A stretch of 54,005 nt of DNA from Deltaproteobacteria bacterium. GTDB lineage: Bacteria > Myxococcota_A > UBA796 > GCA-2862545. Made by a program: the position numbers and the translations under genes. This document shows, piece after piece, positions 34,681-41,920 of the stretch. The stretch covers positions 1-54,005 of the forward strand of contig SBGP01000097.1 in assembly GCA_006226595.1 (NCBI GenBank), in the 5' to 3' direction. Numbering within the stretch: position 1 is the stretch's first letter; every line of letters begins with the position of its first letter. The notes under the pieces were generated by a model. It did not search any database and was not told where the DNA came from. It saw only the letters and a program-made list of their open reading frames with translations.

Positions 34681-36627
34681 ATGACCCGATTCCTCTCGCT
34701 GTTCCTGGTCCTCGCTCCTACCGCATACGCGCAGGAGACCTACCTGCCGGACACTCAGGAGTGCACGTTCGAGAACCCGGACGAGCAAGACCCGGTCATC
34801 CTCCAGAGTGACCTCCAGCAGCTGCTGGGAACCATTCCCGTGCTCCAGGCCGACTTCGGACAGCTGTTCACCGGCTACTGGACGAACTGGTCTGCGGACC
34901 CGATGCAGACGGGGCTCGCCAAGCTCGCGGTGATGCGCGGCGCCCTGGAGTATTACAACCTCTACGACGTGTACCTTCCGGGGCAGCTCGTCGGCAACGA
35001 GGACGGCACCACGGTGTGCGGCCCCGAGACCGCGTTCACGCGCACCCTCGACGGCACCTGCAACGACCCGGTCGACCCGCAGATGGGCGCCGCCGGCACG
35101 CGCTTCGGGCGCAACGTGCCGCCGCCGCTCGCCTGGCCCAACGAGGCCACGCTGATGGACCCGAACCCTCGCGAGGTCAGCCGTAAGCTGCTGCAGCGCA
35201 AGGACTTCGAGGAAGTGCCCTTCCTGAACATGCTCGCCGCCTCCTGGATCCAGTTCCAGATCCACGACTGGTTCAGCCACGGCGACAACAGCACGACGGA
35301 CATCCTGCACGTACCGCTGAAGTCTGACGACCCGCTGCACCAGAAGTACGGCATCAACTACCTGGCCATTCCCGCGACCGCGCCCGACGCGACGCGCACC
35401 GCCGCCGAACAGGGTGTGCTGCCCCCGACCTTCACCAACGAGGTCACCCACTGGTGGGACGGCTCGCAGCTGTACGGCTCGGACCAGGCCACCTCCGACC
35501 GCTTGCGCACGTTCGAGGGTGGGCACCTGCGCATCGACGAGGATGGCCTGCTGCCCGAGTCGTACGACGGTGCCGAGGACGCAGGCTTCCGCCGCAACTG
35601 GTGGGTCGGGCTGTCGCTGATGCACACGCTGTTCGCCAAGGAGCACAACGCCATCGCCGACATGCTCGCCGAAGAGTACCCGGAGATGAGCGACGAGGAG
35701 CTGTTCCACAAGGCGCGCATGATCAATGCCGCCCTGATGGCCAAGATCCACACCCTCGAGTGGACCCCCGCGATCCTGCCGAACAAGACCCTCGAGGTCG
35801 GCATGAACGCGAACTGGCACGGGCTCAACGAGTACCTGTACCCGCAGTTCCCCTTCCAGGTCGGCAACGCGGTCATCGACGGTGTGGTCGGCGGGCAGCG
35901 AGACCTGCACGGCGTGCCCTACTCGCTCACCGAGGAGTTCGTCTCGGTGTACCGCATGCATCCGCTGCTGCCCGAGAAGATCACCGTACGCGATGCCTCG
36001 TCCGGACACGTGGTCGAGGTCGTCGCCACCGCGGACACCCGCGACGACGACGCGCTGGCCCTGGCTCGTGAGCACGGCATTGGCGACCTGATGTACTCGT
36101 TCGGCGTGTCGCATCCGGGCGCGCTCGTGCCCCAGAACTTCCCGAAGTTCATGTCGGATCTGCGCGTGCCTGGCGGCTTCGTGCTCGACATGGGCACGGT
36201 CGACGTACTGCGCGACCGCGAGCGCGGCATCCCGCGCTACAACAACGCTCGCCGCGCTCTGCTCCTGCCGCCGGTGTCGGACTTCTCCGACCTCACCGAC
36301 GACAAGCAGCTCGAGGCCAAGCTGCGCCAGGTCTACGACAACGACATCGAGAAGCTCGACCTGCTCGTCGGCACGTACGCCGAGTCCACCCGGCCGACCT
36401 GCTACGGCTTCGGCGAGACCCTGTTCCAGGTGTTCACGCTGATGGCGACCCGCCGCCTGCAGGGCGACCGCTTCTACACCGAGCTGTACACCCCCGAGGT
36501 CTACACCCCCGAGGGCATCGAGTGGGTCGAGAGCCAGACCATGGTCGACGTGCTCCTGCGCCACTACCCCGAGCTCGCGGAGACCGGACTCGCCGAGACC
36601 GACAACGCCTTCTACCCCTGGGAGTAG
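34681..36627 (+). CDS. Secreted animal-type haem peroxidase / fatty-acid dioxygenase family enzyme
   Basis: 648 residues. MTRFLSLFLVLAPTAYA is a signal peptide. Haem-peroxidase superfamily landmarks: the distal histidine in WIQFQIHDWFSHG, calcium/substrate region VTHWWDGSQLYGS, the helix SLMHTLFAKEHNAIADML (with the catalytic-helix Glu-His-Asn), and a further histidine in AKIHTLEWTPAIL as proximal ligand candidate. Near the end PTCYGFGETLFQVFTLMATRRLQGDRFYT matches the conserved C-terminal helix. This resembles bacterial relatives of prostaglandin-H synthase and plant alpha-dioxygenase. It may oxidise fatty acids or act as a peroxidase outside the cytoplasm. The exact reaction cannot be read from sequence alone. 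Confidence 0.9.
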   Translation: MTRFLSLFLVLAPTAYAQETYLPDTQECTFENPDEQDPVILQSDLQQLLGTIPVLQADFGQLFTGYWTNWSADPMQTGLAKLAVMRGALEYYNLYDVYLPGQLVGNEDGTTVCGPETAFTRTLDGTCNDPVDPQMGAAGTRFGRNVPPPLAWPNEATLMDPNPREVSRKLLQRKDFEEVPFLNMLAASWIQFQIHDWFSHGDNSTTDILHVPLKSDDPLHQKYGINYLAIPATAPDATRTAAEQGVLPPTFTNEVTHWWDGSQLYGSDQATSDRLRTFEGGHLRIDEDGLLPESYDGAEDAGFRRNWWVGLSLMHTLFAKEHNAIADMLAEEYPEMSDEELFHKARMINAALMAKIHTLEWTPAILPNKTLEVGMNANWHGLNEYLYPQFPFQVGNAVIDGVVGGQRDLHGVPYSLTEEFVSVYRMHPLLPEKITVRDASSGHVVEVVATADTRDDDALALAREHGIGDLMYSFGVSHPGALVPQNFPKFMSDLRVPGGFVLDMGTVDVLRDRERGIPRYNNARRALLLPPVSDFSDLTDDKQLEAKLRQVYDNDIEKLDLLVGTYAESTRPTCYGFGETLFQVFTLMATRRLQGDRFYTELYTPEVYTPEGIEWVESQTMVDVLLRHYPELAETGLAETDNAFYPWE

Positions 36628-36651
36628 GCGACGGACGGGCCCGGCGTCCCA

Positions 36652-37899
36652 CTACGGGCGAATGCCGACGAAGCTGGATGGCTTGCGGATCGGCGCCCGA
36701 TACTCCAGCGCGCCGACGTCCGGGGCGTTGCGGGTCACGCCGCGCAGGTCCTCGACCACGCCGACGTCATCGGTGGCGGCGTCGCGCAGTGTCGACGTCG
36801 ACACGGGCACGTAGTTCGCGTCGAGGCCGAGATCGATCACGAAGCGCAGGCCGTTGCCCGGGTTGTAGTTCCGCGACCACTGCGCCACGTTGTCGGTCAG
36901 GCGGTGCTGGCAGCCCGCGCCGTCGGTGCGGACCGGGTAGTGCGCACTGAACGCGTTGGCATGCACGCGGGTCGTGTTCGACCAGATCGACGAGCCACAC
37001 TGCCAGCCGGTCGTCGCGAACACGGTGTTGTGGGCGACGAGGCCCGAGGTCGAGTCGAAGACCATGCCGACCTCGAAGTCGGTGATCAGGTTGTTGACCA
37101 CCCACTGCTCCCCGATGCCGAGCTCGATCGCGGTCGTGCCGCCGCTCATGCGGTTCTGGTGGATAAGGAGGTCTCCGGGTTCGAGGCTGACGATGCCGGC
37201 GTCCACCCCGTCGAGGGTGTTCTCGTAGATGGCGTACTCGGCCACGGCGGTGCCGGCGTTCGGCTCGAACGCCACCCCGACGTCGAGTCCCTCGAAGGTG
37301 CTCGTTCGGACGCTGCCTCGGGGGTAGTGCCCGTTCGCGAGCAGCCCGACTCCACCCTCCGCGAAGGTCGAGCCCCGCACGTACGACGCTTGACCAGCCA
37401 GGATGCCAACCTTGTTTCCGACGAAGGTCGAGTCGACGACGGACACGTAGTCCGTCGAGCGAAGGCCTACGCTGTTGTCGACGAAGTCGAGGTTCGTGAA
37501 GGTCCACCACATGCCGTCGGTGGAGGGCAGGTCCAGTCCGACGCCATTGTCCTCGAAGGCCAGATCGTCGAGACCGCGGTACGCGACCATACCGACGTCG
37601 AAGCCCCGGACGAGCAGTCCCGAGGCGCGTCCACGCACGGTGATTCCCGTCCCGCCAGTGCCCTGAACGGTCACGCCCCATGCGCCGGCGCCGACGAGCG
37701 TGGTCCGACTGGGTACCAACAGATCAGACTCGATGTACGTGCCGCTGCCCACGTACACGGTGTCGTCGTCGGCCACGGCAAGCGCCTCGCCGATCGTCCG
37801 ATATGCCGTCGTCCACGAGCTTCCGTCGCCATTCGCGGGCGCCGCCGCACTCACGTAGATGTCACCGCCGAGCGCCGCACAAACCAACAGCCACCACAT
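36652..37899 (-). CDS. Secreted right-handed beta-helix protein
   Basis: 415 residues. MWWLLVCAALGGDIYVSA is a short signal peptide, then NGDGSSWTTAYRTIGEALAVADDDTVYVGSGTY, the standard opening of pectate-lyase-like beta-helix proteins. Successive coils follow: LVRGFDVGMVAYRGL, LAFEDNGVGLDL, VVDSTFVGNKVGIL and VRGSTFAEGGVGLL. The chain closes with VGALEYRAP. No catalytic arginine/aspartate pattern of a lyase is evident; many such proteins are surface structural proteins. It converges on the peroxidase gene with 24 bp between stops. Confidence 0.88.
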   Translation of the reverse strand: MWWLLVCAALGGDIYVSAAAPANGDGSSWTTAYRTIGEALAVADDDTVYVGSGTYIESDLLVPSRTTLVGAGAWGVTVQGTGGTGITVRGRASGLLVRGFDVGMVAYRGLDDLAFEDNGVGLDLPSTDGMWWTFTNLDFVDNSVGLRSTDYVSVVDSTFVGNKVGILAGQASYVRGSTFAEGGVGLLANGHYPRGSVRTSTFEGLDVGVAFEPNAGTAVAEYAIYENTLDGVDAGIVSLEPGDLLIHQNRMSGGTTAIELGIGEQWVVNNLITDFEVGMVFDSTSGLVAHNTVFATTGWQCGSSIWSNTTRVHANAFSAHYPVRTDGAGCQHRLTDNVAQWSRNYNPGNGLRFVIDLGLDANYVPVSTSTLRDAATDDVGVVEDLRGVTRNAPDVGALEYRAPIRKPSSFVGIRP

Positions 37900-37959
37900 G
37901 GGGCCTCCTGTTCAGTGGACCCCGAGGTATCGGCGCCGCACGCGCATTGCAACTATTTT

Positions 37960-37974
37960 CATGCATTACGCATG
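37960..37974. promoter_or_regulatory. Inverted repeat upstream of beta-helix gene
   Basis: CATGC-ATTAC-GCATG (37960-37974) lies in an AT-rich patch 61 nt upstream of the beta-helix gene start and 43 nt past the end of the RDD gene. The position fits promoter control of the beta-helix gene; the arms are only 5 bp. Confidence 0.3.
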
Positions 37975-38016
37975 CTACACATGCCCAACGCGCCCACCCA
38001 GCCTGCGGCGGTGGGC

Positions 38017-38424
38017 TCAGGCTCGGATCACCCGGGTGCCACCGGCCCAGCGATCGTGCACCGCCTCGCCCACCGGACTGCGCATGGCTCCCCGCGCGAT
38101 GACCACCCACAACACCATCGCGGCGAGTGGCCCGAAGAAGGGCACGGCCCCGACGAGCACGAAGGCCTCGCGGCGCGCTGCCTGGGCAAGGTCTGGAGGC
38201 CCCGAGAGCCCCGGCCCGACCACGCGCAGGCCGAAGACCGCCTTGCCCGCCGTGCGTCCAAAGCGGCTGTCCGCGACCACGAAATACCCGTAGCTCCCGA
38301 AGGCGTGGACCACGAGCCACACGAGGTCGTAGTCGAGGGTACGCCCCCACGCGACGCCGATCACGGTGAGCAGGAGCGCATCGACGATGCGCGCCCCCAG
38401 GCGGGTCTGGAGACTCGGCTTCAC
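38017..38424 (-). CDS. RDD-family membrane protein
   Basis: 135 residues from GTG 38424, whose GTGA overlaps the stop of the 38-aa ORF. The family Arg and Asp are in TRLGARIVDALLLTVIGV; three hydrophobic segments follow (LVWLVVHAFGSYGYFVV, FVLVGAVPFFGPLAAMVLWVVIA). The conserved GRTAGKAVFGLRVV block lies between helix 2 and 3, and HDRWAGGTRVI near the end is the usual closing motif. RDD proteins are small integral membrane proteins, some acting as ion antiporters; most are uncharacterised. Last gene of the MarR-led chain. Confidence 0.87.
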   Translation of the reverse strand: MKPSLQTRLGARIVDALLLTVIGVAWGRTLDYDLVWLVVHAFGSYGYFVVADSRFGRTAGKAVFGLRVVGPGLSGPPDLAQAARREAFVLVGAVPFFGPLAAMVLWVVIARGAMRSPVGEAVHDRWAGGTRVIRA

Positions 38425-38537
38425 GACGTCTCCAGTCCAGCCACGACCTTGGCGATGCGGCGGGCGTGAGCGGCGTCCTGTCTGGCGCTCTCCACCTGCC
38501 GGACATGCTCCTTGCGGGCGGTGTCGGTGTGCGACAT
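38421..38537 (-). CDS. 38-aa ORF between MarR and RDD genes
   Basis: ATG 38537 shares its A with the MarR stop (TGATG) and its own TGA overlaps the RDD start (GTGA). AGGAG lies 10 nt upstream inside the MarR gene. The peptide MSHTDTARKEHVRQVESARQ continues for 18 more residues to AGLETS; it is charged and helical, with no cysteine or signal. Perfect chaining to both neighbours is the main evidence that it is translated. It may simply serve translational coupling. Confidence 0.6.
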   Translation of the reverse strand: MSHTDTARKEHVRQVESARQDAAHARRIAKVVAGLETS

Positions 38538-39028
38538 CAGTCACGCTCCTGGCGGTAGGCCGGATGGACGCCCGCACCGAGGCCGAGCTCCCCCACCATG
38601 CGGCGGAGGATCTGCTCGAGCCGGGTGCGCTCGTCGGAGGAAAGCGAGGCGAACAGGTCGGCGTCGAGACGCGCGGTCACGGCCTCGACCGCGACGAAGG
38701 CCTCGCGCCCGTCCTCGGTGAGCCGCAGACGATTGCGCCGTCGGTCTCGCGGATCGGTCTCACGCCGGACGAGGTTCCGCGCTTCGAGCTGATCGAGCAG
38801 CGCGACCATGCGACTCGGCAGCACCCCGAGGCGTGTCGCGAGGGTCCGCTGGGTGAAGCCCGGCGACGACTGCATGGCAAGCATGCGAAGAACGCCCACG
38901 TGCTGAGGCACCAGTCCCATCGGCGCCAGGCGCTCGCCGAAGGTCTGGCCCGCGTGGTGTCCCAGCTGTGACAGCAGAAACGACAGACCGACCACGGGCC
39001 CCACTGCTTCGGCATCCAAATCGTTCAT
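38537..39028 (-). CDS. MarR-family transcriptional regulator
   Basis: 163 residues from ATG 39028. The winged-helix core is typical: VGVLRMLAMQ, TQRTLATRLGVLPSRMVALLDQLEARNLVRRETDPRDRRRNRLRLTEDGREAF, including the wing with conserved Asp-Arg-Arg. Flanking helices form the dimer. It lies 20 bp downstream of the MocR gene and leads the overlapping chain to the 38-aa ORF and the RDD gene. Ligand unknown, commonly a phenolic or antibiotic. Confidence 0.93.
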   Translation of the reverse strand: MNDLDAEAVGPVVGLSFLLSQLGHHAGQTFGERLAPMGLVPQHVGVLRMLAMQSSPGFTQRTLATRLGVLPSRMVALLDQLEARNLVRRETDPRDRRRNRLRLTEDGREAFVAVEAVTARLDADLFASLSSDERTRLEQILRRMVGELGLGAGVHPAYRQERD

Positions 39029-39048
39029 GACGCGAACGATATCACGCC

Positions 39049-40476
39049 TCACATCGGAGGGCGCCAGGCCCGCGCCATGCGGCGAACCGCCTCGCCGAGC
39101 TCGTCCTCGGTGTGCGGCGCGAAGCCGAGCCTCACCTGCGGCGACGACCGCTGGTCGATGGCGTAGGTCCTCGCCGTCTCGAAGAACACGCCGTGTTCGA
39201 CGCAGCGGCTGGCCCACGCATCCACGTCCACGCCGGGCACCTCGCACCACAAGGCCAGCCCGCCGGGGCGACGCTGGGGCAGCACCCCGGGCAGGTGCGC
39301 ACTCAGGGCCTCGTCGAGCGCCTGGCGACGCGCGGCGTACACCCGGCGCGTGCGCCAGAAGTGCCGCTGCATCGAGCCGTCGTCGATGAGCTCGGCCATC
39401 GCCTGCTCGACGACCCGGTCTCCTTGCCGGTCCACGAGTCGACGGCGACGGACGAGGCGGTCGAGCACCGCCGGGGGAGCGAGCACGAAGCCGACCCGCA
39501 CGCCCGGAGCGAAGGCCTTGGAGAGCGTGCCGATCGACACGACCACACCCGCGGGGTCCGACGCGATCAGCGGCCTCACGGGCGGGCCATCGTAGTGGTA
39601 CTCGTGGTCGTAGTCGTCCTCGATCAGCGCGATGCCGCGCTCGGCCGCCCACTGCAGCAGACGCAGGCGCCGCGGCGCCGAGAGGGTCGCACCGGTGGGG
39701 TACTGGTGGTGGGGGGTGAGATACACCGCCCGCACATGGTCCGGCAGCTGGTCGATGCACATGCCCTCGTCGTCCACGTCCACCGCATGGAGCACCGCAC
39801 CTGCCGACTCGAACGCGGCCCACGCCGGCGGATAGCCGAAGCGCTCGACGGCCACGACATCCCCGGGTCGAAGCAACGTGTGCGCGAGCAGGTACAGGGC
39901 CATCTGGCTGCCGCGGGTGACCAGCATGCCATCCGGGTCCGGGCGCAGGCCACGGGTCGCCGCGAGCCACTCGGACAACGCCACGCGCAGGCGGCGCTCA
40001 CCCTGCGGGTCGCTGTAGCCGAGCAAGCGCCGTCCCCTGCCCTTGAGCACCCGGCGGTACGCGCGGGCGAGCTCGTCGAGCGGAAGCAGGCGCAGGTCGG
40101 GGTGGCCGCCGAACAACCGGTACGGCACGGACACGTCCCGGGCCATCGGGTCGTGGCGGCGCACCTCGTCCGGCAAGGCGAAGCCCAGCGTCGGACCCGG
40201 CGTGGCCACCGCGGGCGTGGGTTCGGGGAGGTCGGCGCGTACCCGCATGCCGCTGCTCGGCTCGCTCTCGAGCCAGCCCTCGGCGCGCAGTTCCTCGTAG
40301 GCCTGGACCACCGTGCCCCGCGACAGGCCCAGGGAGGTGGCCAGGGACCGGCTACCCGGCAGGCGCTCCCCCGCACGCAAGCGACCGATGCGGATGTCGG
40401 CGGCAATCGCGACCACCAGCCCACGGGTGCGCCCGAGCTCGGGATCGAGCGATGGCAGATACGACGCGCGCGCCAT
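39049..40476 (-). CDS. MocR-type regulator (GntR helix-turn-helix fused to PLP aminotransferase fold)
   Basis: 475 residues from ATG 40476. Residues 18-80 are the GntR winged helix (GLVVAIAADIRIGRLRAGERLPGSRSLATSLGLSRGTVVQAYEEL). A linker leads to a class I aminotransferase fold: GYSDPQGERRLRVALSEWL, VTRGSQMALYLLAHTLL, ALIEDDYDHEYHYDGPPV and the pyridoxal-phosphate lysine in IGTLSKAFAPGVRVGF. MocR proteins sense PLP or amino compounds. It is divergent from a flavin split-barrel-GNAT gene, with paired repeats between them, so that gene is the likely target. Confidence 0.94.
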   Translation of the reverse strand: MARASYLPSLDPELGRTRGLVVAIAADIRIGRLRAGERLPGSRSLATSLGLSRGTVVQAYEELRAEGWLESEPSSGMRVRADLPEPTPAVATPGPTLGFALPDEVRRHDPMARDVSVPYRLFGGHPDLRLLPLDELARAYRRVLKGRGRRLLGYSDPQGERRLRVALSEWLAATRGLRPDPDGMLVTRGSQMALYLLAHTLLRPGDVVAVERFGYPPAWAAFESAGAVLHAVDVDDEGMCIDQLPDHVRAVYLTPHHQYPTGATLSAPRRLRLLQWAAERGIALIEDDYDHEYHYDGPPVRPLIASDPAGVVVSIGTLSKAFAPGVRVGFVLAPPAVLDRLVRRRRLVDRQGDRVVEQAMAELIDDGSMQRHFWRTRRVYAARRQALDEALSAHLPGVLPQRRPGGLALWCEVPGVDVDAWASRCVEHGVFFETARTYAIDQRSSPQVRLGFAPHTEDELGEAVRRMARAWRPPM

Positions 40477-40480
40477 GAAC

Positions 40481-40553
40481 CGGACCTCCTGGTTTCTCCA
40501 AACTGGCCCATCCTAGCAGTCCGGTTTCTCGCCATGTTGGGTCTGGAGGTCCG
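40481..40553. promoter_or_regulatory. MocR-type divergent operator region
   Basis: GGTTTCTC occurs twice in direct orientation (40491-40498 and 40523-40530), 32 bp apart or about three helical turns. MocR regulators typically bind such direct repeats. The gap is bounded by CGGACCTCC (40481-40489) and its exact reverse complement GGAGGTCCG (40545-40553), which are the ribosome binding sites of the two divergent genes. Confidence 0.6.
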
Positions 40554-41615
40554 ATGCTTCGACGACACGACAAAGCCGCCCACGAGGCCCTCGCGTGGAC
40601 CCTGCTCTCCGAGGCGCACGCGGTGCACCTGTGCGCGACGCTTCCCGATGGACAGCCGCTCGTGCGTCCGCTGCACGCCGTGATCCATGACGGCGCGGTG
40701 TACTTCCACGGGGCGCACCACGGCGAGAAGAACGCGCTGGTGGGTCGACCCGCCGTGGTCAGCACGCACAAAGTCTACGCCGACATTCCCAGCCACTGGC
40801 GTCACCCCGAGCGCGCCTGCCCGGCGACGACCCTGTACGAGAGCGCCATGGTCCACGGCACGGTCGAAGACGTCACCGACGACGACGAGAAGGCGGCAAT
40901 GCTCGCCCGGCTGATGACCCGCTACCAGCCCGAGGGTGGCTACGCGCCCATCGACACCCGCAACCCGCTGTACACGAAGGCCATCCGCGAGGTGCGGGTG
41001 CTACGCGTTCGCGGCGAGCGCGTGGTCGCCAAGCGCGAATTGTTCGGCGGAAAGACCCCAGGCCTGCGCCGCAAGGTCGCCGAGGCCCTGTGGCGGCGCG
41101 GCCTTCCGACCGACGCCGAAGCGGCGATGGCCGTGCTCACCGCCGCTCCGCTCGACCCCTGGCCCGAGCGCTTCCAGGGGCCCGGCGTGCGCTTCGTTCC
41201 GGCGCCGACCGCCGAGCAGGCCACGGCCGCGGCGGGGCTGCTGCGCGATGCGTACTGGAACCAGCGCACAGACGAAAGCGTGCTCGCCCGCGCCCAGCGC
41301 GCCACCCCCGCGTGGGTCGTCGCCATCGACGCGGACGAGCGCGTGGTCGCCACCGCCCGCGCGCTGGGTGACGGACACAAGTTCGCGCACCTCGCCGACG
41401 TCATGGTCGCGGCGGAGCACCGCGGAAGCGGCCTCGGGACCGCACTGATCGACTTCCTGCTCGACCACCCGGCGGTGCGGCACTGCCCACGCATCGACCT
41501 GTTGACCCGCGACGCCCAGGGCTTCTATGCACGCATGGGCTTCGAGGCCGTCGGCGAGCGCACCCTCATGCGCCACTGGCGCGGGTCGTCGCACGCGGAC
41601 CGGCGGGCCGGCTAG
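40554..41615 (+). CDS. Fusion of flavin split-barrel (pyridoxamine-oxidase-like) and GNAT acetyltransferase
   Basis: 353 residues from ATG 40554 directly behind GGAGGTCCG. Residues 1-185 are a PNPOx/NimA-like split barrel: AVHLCATLPDGQPLVRPLHAVIHDGAVYFHGAHHGEKNALVG, then ESAMVHGTVEDVTD. Residues 205-340 are an acetyltransferase: LADVMVAAEHRGSGLGTALIDFLL contains the acetyl-CoA loop R-G-x-G-x-G-like, and GFYARMGFEAVGERTLMRHW the typical end. The two activities in one chain suggest sequential modification of a small amine, perhaps a B6-related compound given the PLP-binding MocR regulator next door. That link is inference. Confidence 0.85.
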   Translation: MLRRHDKAAHEALAWTLLSEAHAVHLCATLPDGQPLVRPLHAVIHDGAVYFHGAHHGEKNALVGRPAVVSTHKVYADIPSHWRHPERACPATTLYESAMVHGTVEDVTDDDEKAAMLARLMTRYQPEGGYAPIDTRNPLYTKAIREVRVLRVRGERVVAKRELFGGKTPGLRRKVAEALWRRGLPTDAEAAMAVLTAAPLDPWPERFQGPGVRFVPAPTAEQATAAAGLLRDAYWNQRTDESVLARAQRATPAWVVAIDADERVVATARALGDGHKFAHLADVMVAAEHRGSGLGTALIDFLLDHPAVRHCPRIDLLTRDAQGFYARMGFEAVGERTLMRHWRGSSHADRRAG

Positions 41616-41911
41616 CTGCCTTCCGGCCCCGGCGAGATGCTGCCGAGCTGGTTGCCCCCCTGTCCCGCGAAGACCCAGCCCGGGTACACGCGGTCGAAGG
41701 GCAGGCCGGCGGTTCGCTGCGCATTGCGCACGGCATCGGCATCGAGCGCTCGGTAGACGCACGTCGCCGTTAGGCCGTCGCGGGCGACGATCGAGCCGAG
41801 AAACTCGATGTCGTACATCGACATGCAGCCGCGCGCGTCCCGAGACAGCTCGACGAGGATCTCCTCGGTGACCGGCGGGTCGAAGGTCCGCTCGACGAAG
41901 ATGATGGGCAT
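41612..41911 (-). CDS. DUF4242 (nickel-binding-like) small protein
   Basis: 99 residues from ATG 41911 (GTG 41914 is an alternative), with GGAG overlapping the upstream stop. MPIIFVERTFDPPVTEEIL, then CVYRALDADAVRNAQRTAGLPFDRVYP, is the ferredoxin-fold pattern of the DUF4242 family, whose characterised actinobacterial member binds nickel. Two internal cysteines and no signal peptide. Last gene of the OsmC operon, 9 nt behind the giant regulator gene. The last 4 bases overlap the end of the convergent fusion gene. Confidence 0.83.
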   Translation of the reverse strand: MPIIFVERTFDPPVTEEILVELSRDARGCMSMYDIEFLGSIVARDGLTATCVYRALDADAVRNAQRTAGLPFDRVYPGWVFAGQGGNQLGSISPGPEGS

Positions 41912-41920
41912 CACGGGCTC

